The notes below the pieces were generated by a model. The model saw only the letters and a list, made by a program, of their open reading frames with translations, ran no database searches and had not been told where the DNA came from. A DNA stretch of 64,000 nt, taken from NCBI GenBank assembly GCA_963796155.1, contig CAWCKT010000006.1, positions 186,001-250,000 of the forward strand, read 5' to 3'. Positions 7,605-14,907 of this stretch are shown here, piece after piece; position 1 is the first letter of the stretch, and every line of letters begins with the position of its first letter. The translations under genes and the position numbers were made by a program. Source of the DNA: AP-15 sp963796155. Its GTDB lineage: Bacteria; Pseudomonadota; Alphaproteobacteria; ATCC43930; CGMCC-115725.

Positions 7605-8558
7605 ATGATCGTCGGAAGCGGCCGGTTCAAGTACCGCCTCAACGCCGATTGGGCGAAACTGCCCGAGGGCTGGTCGTTCAAGGAGGTCGGCGGGGTCGGC
7701 GTCGACAGCCGCGACAACGTCTACGTCTTCAACCGCGGCGAGCACCCGATGATGATGTTCGACCGCGCAGGCAATTTCCTGCGGTCGTGGGGCGAGGGCC
7801 AGTACCCGCGGGCGCACGGCGTCCATATGGCGCCCGACGACACGATGTTCCTGACCGACGACGGCGGCCATTTCGTCCGCAAGGTGACGCTCGACGGCAG
7901 GGTCCTGCTCGAGCTCGGCGTCCCCGGCGAGCCCGCGCCCTTCATGAGCGGCGAACCGTTCCACCGTTGCACCCACACGGCCCTCTCGCCAAAGGGCGAG
8001 ATCTACGTCTCCGACGGCTACGGCAACGCCCGCGTCCACAAATATTCGCCCGACGGCAAATTGCTGATGTCGTGGGGCGAGCCCGGCACCGGCGAGGGCG
8101 AGTTCAACATCGTCCACAACATCTGCTGCGACGCCGATGGCTGGGTCTATGTCGCCGACCGCGAGAACCACCGGGTCCAGGTGTTTGACGGCAACGGCAA
8201 GTACGAGACGCAGTGGAAGAATTTGCACCGCCCGTGCGGTCTCTACATGCCGTACGCTCACCAGCCGATCTGCTACATCGGCGAGGTCGGCCCCGCCGCC
8301 GCGGTCAGCCGCGACATCCCCAATCTCGGCCCGCGCGTCAGCATCGTCGACCACCAGGGCAAGCTAATCGGCCGCTTCGGCGACACCCCGGCCGGCACCG
8401 AACCGGGCAAGTTCCTGGCGCCGCACGGCCTCGCCGTTGACCGCCACGGCGACATCTATGTCGGCGAAGTCTCGTGGACCGCGTGGCCGCAAATCTACCC
8501 GGGCCAGCCGCACCCCACCAACTTACGGTCGCTGCAGAAATTCGAAAAGGTCGACTGA
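7605..8558 (+). CDS. NHL-repeat protein (alpha-amidating lyase/SMP-30-like beta propeller)
   Basis: A 317-residue beta-propeller with repeated NHL-type units: VDSRDNVYVFNR, GEIYVSDGYGNARVHKY, GWVYVADRENHRVQVFD and GDIYVGEVS are successive blades. Proteins of this kind are annotated as peptidyl-alpha-hydroxyglycine alpha-amidating lyase family or 6-bladed propeller lactonase-like proteins. No signal peptide is seen, so it is probably cytoplasmic. It follows the LLM oxidoreductase and may hydrolyse a lactone or ester product of that pathway, but this is inference. The ATG at 7605 is chosen because the conserved fold begins immediately after it. Confidence 0.82.
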   Translation: MIVGSGRFKYRLNADWAKLPEGWSFKEVGGVGVDSRDNVYVFNRGEHPMMMFDRAGNFLRSWGEGQYPRAHGVHMAPDDTMFLTDDGGHFVRKVTLDGRVLLELGVPGEPAPFMSGEPFHRCTHTALSPKGEIYVSDGYGNARVHKYSPDGKLLMSWGEPGTGEGEFNIVHNICCDADGWVYVADRENHRVQVFDGNGKYETQWKNLHRPCGLYMPYAHQPICYIGEVGPAAAVSRDIPNLGPRVSIVDHQGKLIGRFGDTPAGTEPGKFLAPHGLAVDRHGDIYVGEVSWTAWPQIYPGQPHPTNLRSLQKFEKVD

Positions 8559-8692
8559 AATCGACCATTCGTCATTCTTATGAAGGCGGGAATCTCTACG
8601 TCTGGACTGACATGAAGCGGCGCGGAGAGTCCATTGAACGGATTACACTTTGTTGGTGCATAAGTCCGGTGCAGAACACAACTATCACGTAA

Positions 8693-10186
8693 TCACCTGT
8701 AGGGAATGTTCGGCCACAACCTAGCCCAATCGTCGGCAAACAGGCGCCAATTTATATGTCGCATTTCCTCCCTGAAATCGTTTTTCGCGAGCGGCAACAG
8801 AGACCATCCCCGCTGCTCGGGCGCAGTCTTCTTAGCCATCACAGGAAAAATGCCGACTTGCGCTATGACCTGGCTCGTTATCTCGAATTCATGGGCAGAC
8901 GCGATGGTGTATGGCATCTCCTCCAGTGCCGTGCTCGGAATACCAGCATCGGCGAGCAAGCGGCACACGTGCTTCCTCAGCATTTCAGCGACGCGAGGGC
9001 TGAAAATGAACCAGTCCTCCAGGGTCAGCACCATTGGGTAGATCGGTAGCCCGTCTGGCACCCATTTCGTTTTGCCACCCAGTGCCTCTCGAATGTTCCG
9101 ATAGTGCTGGACGACGGCCGTCGCCATCACGACGAGGTCCTTGTCCAGGGCCACGGCGTCCAAGCGTGTCTTAGCCCCCACTGTCAGCCGCTTGGTTTTG
9201 CTTTCGATAAAGAGGTGGCCCGTGCTGTCTGAAAGAATCCAGTCAACACCATGCTTCTTCTGCGCACCCACGTAGTAGGGTTGCTCCGCCAGCGCGGTGA
9301 AGCGCGGCCACGGACAGGTCGCATTAATGACCTCGCCCACATAGGCTTGGAACGAGTTGCCGAAAGGATTGTCGAAGCCCGTCGACTTGACGAGGTCGTA
9401 GAAAATGCCCGCCGGCGCCCGGCGGATCAGATAACGCGGTATCGGGCACAGCACCCGGTCGGGGAATGCCGGGTCGAAACTAACGAGTGGGGTCAACTCT
9501 AGTGGGTTCCATGTGTAGAGCCAGTCGCGATCATAGGACTGGCGATTGGCAATCTCCGTCTTGAGGTGTTCGAGGGTACAAGTAATGCGTCCGAAGAACG
9601 CGTCCGACGCCTCCCTAGAAATGCCTAGAGCTATTTCATAATCCTGGTTGGTCGACATACCCCATTGCTTGTAGAAATGGCCGCTCAGCGCCATGCCAAG
9701 CAGTAGAAACTGCTGTATGGTCATGCCTAGCTCTCGTACGACAATCGCCTCGACTGCCGCCTCGCCAAACACTTTGAACGCCCGCATCATCGGGGCCGTC
9801 CCCACGCTTATCTGCCAGGGGAACTGCTGGTGAGCTTTCCGGTGAAGCTCGAGGATAATGTCCCTATGCTCGGTGTAGGCAACATCATCCAGTCGCCGCA
9901 CGTGGTTTAGCGCTATTGCGAGGTGATCCCATGTCTTGAGGCTGCGATCTCCCCTCTTACAGGCGTTCAGCACGAGTTCTCTTGCGAGGATATCTAGATC
10001 CCAAGGATAGACGTGCTCCTTCAGGGGCTTGAGCATCAGAGCGCTCATGCCGACCGCGTAGTCGGCTGGGAGAGGCTGGCCCTCCATGACGTGCAGCGAG
10101 TAACGCCACACGTCCACGAGGCTCGGCAACAACTCGAACCGCCGCATGTAGTTACGGAACGGCTTATATTCGTCGTAGAAGCTCAT
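8693..10186 (-). CDS. Uncharacterised protein with PD-(D/E)xK-like nuclease motif
   Basis: A 497-residue protein that I do not recognise as any named family. The first two thirds look mostly helical, with segments such as WDHLAIALNHVRR and LLLGMALSGHFYKQWG. Around residues 315-330 the sequence VDWILSDSTGHLFIESKTK gives Asp315, twelve residues, then Glu328-Ser-Lys330, the spacing of a PD-(D/E)xK nuclease core. Base composition and codon use are visibly less GC-rich than in the flanking genes, and it stands alone beside a damaged tRNA-Ser gene, so it was probably acquired. A defence or restriction role is possible. No methylase, helicase or integrase accompanies it. Confidence 0.6.
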   Translation of the reverse strand: MSFYDEYKPFRNYMRRFELLPSLVDVWRYSLHVMEGQPLPADYAVGMSALMLKPLKEHVYPWDLDILARELVLNACKRGDRSLKTWDHLAIALNHVRRLDDVAYTEHRDIILELHRKAHQQFPWQISVGTAPMMRAFKVFGEAAVEAIVVRELGMTIQQFLLLGMALSGHFYKQWGMSTNQDYEIALGISREASDAFFGRITCTLEHLKTEIANRQSYDRDWLYTWNPLELTPLVSFDPAFPDRVLCPIPRYLIRRAPAGIFYDLVKSTGFDNPFGNSFQAYVGEVINATCPWPRFTALAEQPYYVGAQKKHGVDWILSDSTGHLFIESKTKRLTVGAKTRLDAVALDKDLVVMATAVVQHYRNIREALGGKTKWVPDGLPIYPMVLTLEDWFIFSPRVAEMLRKHVCRLLADAGIPSTALEEMPYTIASAHEFEITSQVIAQVGIFPVMAKKTAPEQRGWSLLPLAKNDFREEMRHINWRLFADDWARLWPNIPYR

Positions 10187-10232
10187 CGACTTGCGTTTTC
10201 ACCTCGGATGGCAGGTGAGGGGTTGAACGACA

Positions 10233-10270
10233 ACGCCCGCTACACGGCTTGTCATAGCCAGAGCGGGCGT
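10233..10270 (-). terminator. Hairpin just downstream of the tRNA-Ser-like gene
   Basis: A perfect 9-bp inverted repeat (10262-10270 with 10233-10241) starts four bases beyond the 3' end of the tRNA-Ser-like sequence on the minus strand. It could terminate tRNA transcription before the nuclease-like gene, although no T-run follows it. Confidence 0.4.
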
Positions 10271-10273
10271 CGC

Positions 10274-10360
10274 TTATCGGGGCGGGATTCGAACCCGCGA
10301 GACCCTTGCGGGTCTACTCCGTTTTCAAGGGAGCGCCTTCAACCGCTCGGCCACCCGTCC
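10274..10360 (-). tRNA. tRNA-Ser-like gene (probably UGA), degenerate
   Basis: A class II tRNA body is clear: GGACGGG acceptor strand, TGGCCGAGCGG D-arm, a long variable arm (GACCC/GGGTC) and a T-arm GCGGG/CCCGC with TTCGAAT loop. The anticodon region contains TTGAAAA, as in tRNA-Ser(UGA). Two faults stand out. The acceptor 3' strand reads CCCGATA instead of CCCGTCC, so the last three pairs fail, and no GCCA follows. In the anticodon stem, position 31 faces position 39 as C opposite C, and strict numbering puts GAA rather than TGA at 34-36. It may be a pseudo-tRNA, damaged when the DNA carrying the neighbouring nuclease-like gene arrived. Confidence 0.6.
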
Positions 10361-10752
10361 ATCGCTGGCGGAAAGACCGATATGGGGTCCGAGCCGCGAT
10401 TTTCCAACCGGCTACCCTATGCCGCCTGCTCTACGTGATAATCGGATTAACCCACGGATCGGCCGACAAAATACTGCAAGCCTAACCGACGTTTGGTTTG
10501 AGAAATCCGCGGTTTGACCTTTACGCAAATATGTGATATCGGTTTCGCACCAATTCTCGGCTGCTTGCAGGGGAGGGTGGGGTACTGCGACAGCAAACCA
10601 CGAGGCTGGAGCAGGGAGGATTTTGCCGCGAACTCGAGGCCTCGCTTCTTTCCGCTGCTCGCTCCCTGCTAGGCCGTTTTGGTTCCCCTGCCAATTCCCC
10701 TGCCGGGCACCGAACTGTGGACCTTAAGTTTCTGCTATGATGGGATTTTTGG
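10361..10752. other. Intergenic region without a recognised gene
   Basis: About 390 bases between the tRNA-Ser-like gene and the serC leader. No coding frame has convincing composition or a start with a ribosome-binding site. The first 150 bases are relatively AT-rich and probably hold promoters for the divergent tRNA and serC units, but no -35/-10 pair could be chosen with confidence. Confidence 0.4.
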
Positions 10753-10860
10753 ATGAAGATGGAGTCGCATACAAAAATTTTCCCTGCGCTCAGGGAATTG
10801 GCCGCCGACCCCGACGCGCCGGCTGCGGCCCGCATTGACGCGCCGGGGTCGGCTCCATAA
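10753..10860 (+). CDS. Possible 35-residue leader peptide upstream of serC
   Basis: An ATG at 10753 opens 35 codons (beginning MKMESHTKIFPALRELAAD) ending at TAA 33 bases before serC. GGGA lies about 8 bases before the ATG. Its second half is encoded within the large hairpin at 10804-10853, so translation of it would compete with that structure. It has only two serines and no serine run, so classical attenuation by serine starvation is not supported. It may simply be chance coding in an RNA leader. Confidence 0.3.
   Translation: MKMESHTKIFPALRELAADPDAPAAARIDAPGSAP
10804..10853 (+). promoter_or_regulatory. Structured 5' leader of serC (candidate serC RNA motif)
   Basis: An inverted repeat pairs 10804-10820 with 10837-10853: 15 of 17 positions match and the outer nine are perfect (GCCGACCCC with GGGGTCGGC). 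The hairpin ends 40 bases before the serC ATG, and its arms repeat GACGCGCCGG in direct orientation. A conserved regulatory RNA called the serC motif is known upstream of alphaproteobacterial serC genes. The position fits, but I cannot confirm the consensus by eye. Confidence 0.45.
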
Positions 10861-10893
10861 GTTCCGGCGCGCCAATTCGCGAGGAGCACCAGC

Positions 10894-12051
10894 ATGAAGC
10901 CGAACCGGCGTCCGGGCAACCCGTGCTTCTCCTCCGGCCCCTGCGCCAAGCGGCCGGGGTGGTCGCCCGCGGTGCTCGCGGGCGCGCTCAACGGGCGCTC
11001 GCACCGCTCGGCGGTCGGGCTGGCGCGGCTCGTCGAGGTGGTCGAGCGCTCGCGCGCGATCCTCGGCATCCCGGCTGACTGGCGGGTCGGCATCGTCGCC
11101 GGCTCGGATACCGGGGCGATCGAGATCGCGATGTGGTCGCTCTTGGGGGCGCGCGGCGTTGACATGCTGGCGTGGGAAAATTTCGGCGAAGGCTGGGTCG
11201 CCGATGTCGAACAGATGAAGCTCGCCGATGTCCGGGTGCTGAAGGCACCCTATGGCCGGCTTCCCGATCTCTCGGAAGTCGATCCGGCGCGCGACGTTGT
11301 CTTCACCTGGAACGGCACGACCTCGGGGGTGAGGGTCCCGAACGGCGACTGGATCGCCGCCGACCGCACGGGGCTCGCGATCTGCGATGCGACCTCGGCG
11401 GTCTTTGCGATGCGGCTGCCGTGGGACAAGCTCGATGTCGCGACCTGGTCGTGGCAGAAGTCCTTGGGCGGCGAGGCGGCGCACGGCATGCTGGCGCTCT
11501 CGCCCCGCGCGGTCGAGCGGCTGGAGAGCTACACCCCGCCCTGGCCCTTGCCCAAGCTCTTCCGACTGACCTCCAACGGCAAGCTAATCGAGGGCGTCTT
11601 CCGCGGGGAGACGATCAACACGCCCTCGATGCTGTGCGTCGAGGACGCGCTCAATTCGTTGAAATGGGCCGAGAGGGTCGGCGGGCTCGACGGGCTCGTC
11701 GCCCGCTCGGAAGAGAGCCTCGCGACGATCAGGGCCTGGGTCGAGACCTCCTCCTGGGTGCGGTTTCTCGCCGAGGACCCGGCGACGATCTCCTCGACTT
11801 CACCGCAGCTCGAAATCGTCGAATCGTGGTTCGCCCGGATGTCGTGGGAGGACCGCTTCCGCACCGCGCGGGCGATGGCCCGGCGGCTCGAAGAGGAGGG
11901 CGCCGCCTACGACATCGCCAGCCACCGCGCCTCGCCGCCCGGCCTGCGGATCTGGACCGGTGCGACGGTCGAGCCCTCCGATGTGGCGCTGCTGCTGCCC
12001 TGGCTCGACTGGGCCTGGGACGAACAGCGCCAAGCGGCGATAGCCGCCTAA
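10894..12051 (+). CDS. serC: Phosphoserine aminotransferase
   Basis: A 385-residue PLP enzyme converting 3-phosphohydroxypyruvate and glutamate to phosphoserine, the second step of serine synthesis. It belongs to the archaeal/alphaproteobacterial SerC type (N-terminal NPCFSSGPCAKRPGW, GSDTGAIEIAMW, FTWNGTTSGVRVP). The PLP lysine is K189 in WSWQKSLGGE. GAGGAG lies 8 bases before the ATG. serA follows 72 bases downstream, so the two enzymes of phosphoserine synthesis are probably expressed together. The leader upstream contains a large hairpin. Confidence 0.96.
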   Translation: MKPNRRPGNPCFSSGPCAKRPGWSPAVLAGALNGRSHRSAVGLARLVEVVERSRAILGIPADWRVGIVAGSDTGAIEIAMWSLLGARGVDMLAWENFGEGWVADVEQMKLADVRVLKAPYGRLPDLSEVDPARDVVFTWNGTTSGVRVPNGDWIAADRTGLAICDATSAVFAMRLPWDKLDVATWSWQKSLGGEAAHGMLALSPRAVERLESYTPPWPLPKLFRLTSNGKLIEGVFRGETINTPSMLCVEDALNSLKWAERVGGLDGLVARSEESLATIRAWVETSSWVRFLAEDPATISSTSPQLEIVESWFARMSWEDRFRTARAMARRLEEEGAAYDIASHRASPPGLRIWTGATVEPSDVALLLPWLDWAWDEQRQAAIAA

Positions 12052-12073
12052 ATCGATAATGAGGCAGTAAGAG

Positions 12074-12096
12074 GCAGAGCTTTCGTCGGGCTCTGC
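12074..12096 (+). promoter_or_regulatory. Hairpin in the serC-serA spacer
   Basis: GCAGAGC (12074-12080) pairs with GCTCTGC (12090-12096) across a 9-base loop, 28 bases before the serA ATG. There is no T-run after it, so it may tune serA translation or message stability rather than end transcription. Confidence 0.35.
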
Positions 12097-12123
12097 ATCT
12101 CACATCCTTTATCGGAGCCATAG

Positions 12124-13701
12124 ATGCCGAAGGTGCTGATTTCGGACGCCCTAAGCCCGCGCGCGGCTGAAATCCTGGCCACGCGCGGGATAACGGTCGA
12201 CTTTCTGCCGGGGCTTACGCCCGAGGAACTCAAAGCCAGGATCGGCGCCTATGACGGGCTCGCGGTACGCTCGGCGACCAGAGTCACCAAGGGGCTCATC
12301 GCCCATGCCGAAAAACTCCGGGTGATCGGCCGCGCCGGCATCGGGGTCGACAACATCGACGTGGCGGCAGCGACGCAGCGCGGCATCGTCGTCATGAACA
12401 CGCCCTACGGCAACTCGATCACCGCGGCTGAGCACACGATCGCGCTGCTCTTCGCGCTGTGCCGGCAGATCCCGGCCGCCGACCGCTCGACCCAGGCCGG
12501 CAAATGGGAGAAAGCGCGCTTCATGGGGGTCGAGCTCACCGGCAAGACGCTCGGCATCATCGGCTGCGGCAATGTCGGTGCCGCCGTCGCCGAGCGCGCC
12601 TTGGGGTTGCGCATGAAGGTGATCGCCTACGACCCCTTCCTGTCGCCCGAGCGCGCCCGCGATCTCGGCGTCGAGAAGGTGCCGTTCGAGACGCTGTTGG
12701 CGCGCGCCGACTTCATCACCTTGCACACGCCGCTCAGCGAGGCGACCCGAAACCTGATCGATCGCCGCGCGCTCGCCATGACCAAACCCGGCGTGCGCCT
12801 CATCAATTGCGCGCGCGGCGGTCTGGTCGTCGAGGAGGACCTCGCCGCTGCCCTCGATAGCGGCCATGTCGCCGGTGCGGCGATCGACGTCTTTGCCGAG
12901 GAGCCGGCGATCGAGAGCCCGCTGTTTGGCCGCGACAACGTCGTCGCCACCCCGCATCTCGGCGCTTCGACGAGCGAGGCGCAGGAGAACGTCGCTCTGC
13001 AGATCGCCGGGCAGATGGCCGACTTTCTGTTGACGGGTGCGGTCTCGAACGCGGTCAACGTGCCGTCATTGACGGCCGAGGAGGCCCAGCGGCTCAGCCC
13101 CTATATGAGACTGGCCGAGCAGCTCGGCAGCTTTGCGGGTCAGCTGACCGAAACTGGCATACGCGCGGTCGCCGTCGAATACGAAGGAGCCATTGCCGAG
13201 CTCAACGTCAAGCCGCTGACCGCGATCGCGCTGACCGGGCTGCTGTCGCCTCAGCTCGCTTCGGTCAACATGGTCAACGCGCCGATCGTCTGCCGCGAGC
13301 GCGACATTAGGGTCAGCGAGACGCGGCGCGCCGAACCGGTCGATTACCAGACCCTGATCCGGGTCGTGGTCGAGACCGAGCGGCGCCGGCGCGAGGTTGC
13401 CGGCACCTTGTTCGGGGGCGACAAGCCTCGCCTCGTCTCGGTCGAAGGTATTCCGCTCGAAGCAGAGCTCGGCCGCAACGTGCTGTTTGTCCGCAATTAC
13501 GACAAGCCAGGCTTCATCGGCGCGCTCGGCAATACGCTCGGTGGCGCCGCGGTCAATATCGCGACCTTTCATCTCGGCCGCACCGCCGCAGGCGGCGAGG
13601 CGATCGCGCTGGTCGAGGTCGACCAGGCGCTGACCCCGGCGATCCTCGACACCGTCCGCGCCCTGCCCAACGTGATCCAGGTCAAGACGATGCGGTTTTA
13701 G
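12124..13701 (+). CDS. serA: D-3-phosphoglycerate dehydrogenase
   Basis: A 525-residue long-type SerA that oxidises 3-phosphoglycerate to 3-phosphohydroxypyruvate with NAD. Domains in order are substrate-binding (1-100), Rossmann NAD domain (GIIGCGNVGAAVAERALG about 141-158, INCARGGLVVEEDLAAAL about 228), an intervening domain (330-450) and a C-terminal ACT domain (FVRNYDKPGFIGALGNTLG), where serine normally gives feedback inhibition. It lies between serC and hisZ with short gaps, so serC-serA-hisZ-purA may form one transcription unit. Confidence 0.97.
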   Translation: MPKVLISDALSPRAAEILATRGITVDFLPGLTPEELKARIGAYDGLAVRSATRVTKGLIAHAEKLRVIGRAGIGVDNIDVAAATQRGIVVMNTPYGNSITAAEHTIALLFALCRQIPAADRSTQAGKWEKARFMGVELTGKTLGIIGCGNVGAAVAERALGLRMKVIAYDPFLSPERARDLGVEKVPFETLLARADFITLHTPLSEATRNLIDRRALAMTKPGVRLINCARGGLVVEEDLAAALDSGHVAGAAIDVFAEEPAIESPLFGRDNVVATPHLGASTSEAQENVALQIAGQMADFLLTGAVSNAVNVPSLTAEEAQRLSPYMRLAEQLGSFAGQLTETGIRAVAVEYEGAIAELNVKPLTAIALTGLLSPQLASVNMVNAPIVCRERDIRVSETRRAEPVDYQTLIRVVVETERRRREVAGTLFGGDKPRLVSVEGIPLEAELGRNVLFVRNYDKPGFIGALGNTLGGAAVNIATFHLGRTAAGGEAIALVEVDQALTPAILDTVRALPNVIQVKTMRF

Positions 13702-13732
13702 GCGAGGCGGAGCTCCGCTAAACTGCCGCGCA

Positions 13733-14884
13733 ATGAGCGATGCTCCGCACCCGGCTCTGCTTCCCACGGGGATCCACGACCTCTTGCCGCCTGAGGCCGA
13801 GATCGAAGCAGCTGTCGTATCGCAGTTGATGGCGACATTGACGGCGCACGGCTACAAGCGGGTCAAGCCGCCGCTCGTCGAGTTCGAGGAGACGCTTTTC
13901 TCGGGAGCCGGAGCGGCAATGGCGACCTCGACCTTCCGCATGATGGATCCGGTGTCGCATCGCATGATCGGGGTGCGAGCCGACGTGACCCCGCAGATCG
14001 CGCGCATCGCCGCCACGCGGCTCGGCAACGCCGCGCGGCCGCTGCGGCTCAGCTATGCCGGCCAAGTGCTGCGGGTCAAAGGCTCCGAGATCCGGCCCGA
14101 GCGTCAGGTCGGCCAGGTTGGCAGCGAGCTGATCGGTGCGGCGGGACCGGCCGCCGATATCGAGGTGATCACGGTCGCAGGTGAGGCTCTCGCGGCGCTC
14201 GGCGTGCCATATCTCTCGGTCGACATCACCCTCCCGACGTTGGTGCCGGCGATAGCCGAGGCGCACGATATCGCCGGCGCACAAGCGGCGGCGCTGCGTG
14301 CTGCCCTCGACCACAAGGATGCCGCTGCGGTCGCCGCGGTCGCGGGAAAGGCCGGGGCATTGCTGGAACAACTGCTCGCCGCCGCGGGTCCCGCCGCGGC
14401 GGCGCTCGCCGCCCTCGATCGTCTCGACCTGCCGGCGCGAGCGCGGGCGGAGCGGGTGCGGCTCGGCGCCGTGCTCGACGGTCTCGGGACGGCGGCCCCT
14501 GAGCTCAAGGTGACGGTTGACCCGGTCGAGAACCGCGGCTTCGAGTACCATACTGGGATCAGCTTTACGTTCTTCGGCGCCGGTGCCACGGCGCGGGCCC
14601 CGCTCGGCGAACTCGGCCGCGGCGGCCGCTATGAGGCCGGCGATCCGGCGGCGCCCGAGCCCGCGACCGGGTTCACCCTGTATACCGATACGATCCTGCA
14701 GGCATTGCCCGCAGCGTGCGCGCCGCGTCGCGTGCTGTTGCCGCTGGGCGCCGATCGCATCCAGGCGGGCGCGTTGCGCGCGGCGGGCTGGGTCACGGTC
14801 GCCGCGCTCGAGCCGACGGGCGACTGGCGGGCAGAGGCGCGCCGCCTGGGCTGTAGCCATGTTCTGGAGGGGGGACTCCGGTGA
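13733..14884 (+). CDS. hisZ: ATP phosphoribosyltransferase regulatory subunit
   Basis: A 383-residue class II aminoacyl-tRNA-synthetase-like protein without a tRNA anticodon-binding domain. Motifs include LPTGIHDLLPPEA at the start, MMDPVSHRMIGVRADVTPQIARI (motif 2 region) and ENRGFEYHTGISFTFF. HisZ binds the short form of HisG and is needed for the first step of histidine synthesis. No hisG is in the window. Its start is 31 bases after serA. The gene is alanine-rich in the middle (about residues 185-230), a helical insertion of variable sequence. Confidence 0.93.
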   Translation: MSDAPHPALLPTGIHDLLPPEAEIEAAVVSQLMATLTAHGYKRVKPPLVEFEETLFSGAGAAMATSTFRMMDPVSHRMIGVRADVTPQIARIAATRLGNAARPLRLSYAGQVLRVKGSEIRPERQVGQVGSELIGAAGPAADIEVITVAGEALAALGVPYLSVDITLPTLVPAIAEAHDIAGAQAAALRAALDHKDAAAVAAVAGKAGALLEQLLAAAGPAAAALAALDRLDLPARARAERVRLGAVLDGLGTAAPELKVTVDPVENRGFEYHTGISFTFFGAGATARAPLGELGRGGRYEAGDPAAPEPATGFTLYTDTILQALPAACAPRRVLLPLGADRIQAGALRAAGWVTVAALEPTGDWRAEARRLGCSHVLEGGLR

Positions 14885-14907
14885 CGGTAGGCTGAAGGAG
14901 GGGCCGG

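Noticed and set aside
5901..8354. 817-codon open frame on the minus strand opposite sua5, LLM and NHL genes
   Set aside because: It is antisense to three well-supported genes, and its translation is Asp/Arg/Val-rich shadow sequence without domains, as expected from GC-rich third positions.
10521..11165. Minus-strand frame opposite the serC leader
   Set aside because: It mostly overlaps serC in antisense, has Ser/Arg-rich low-information sequence and no ribosome-binding site.
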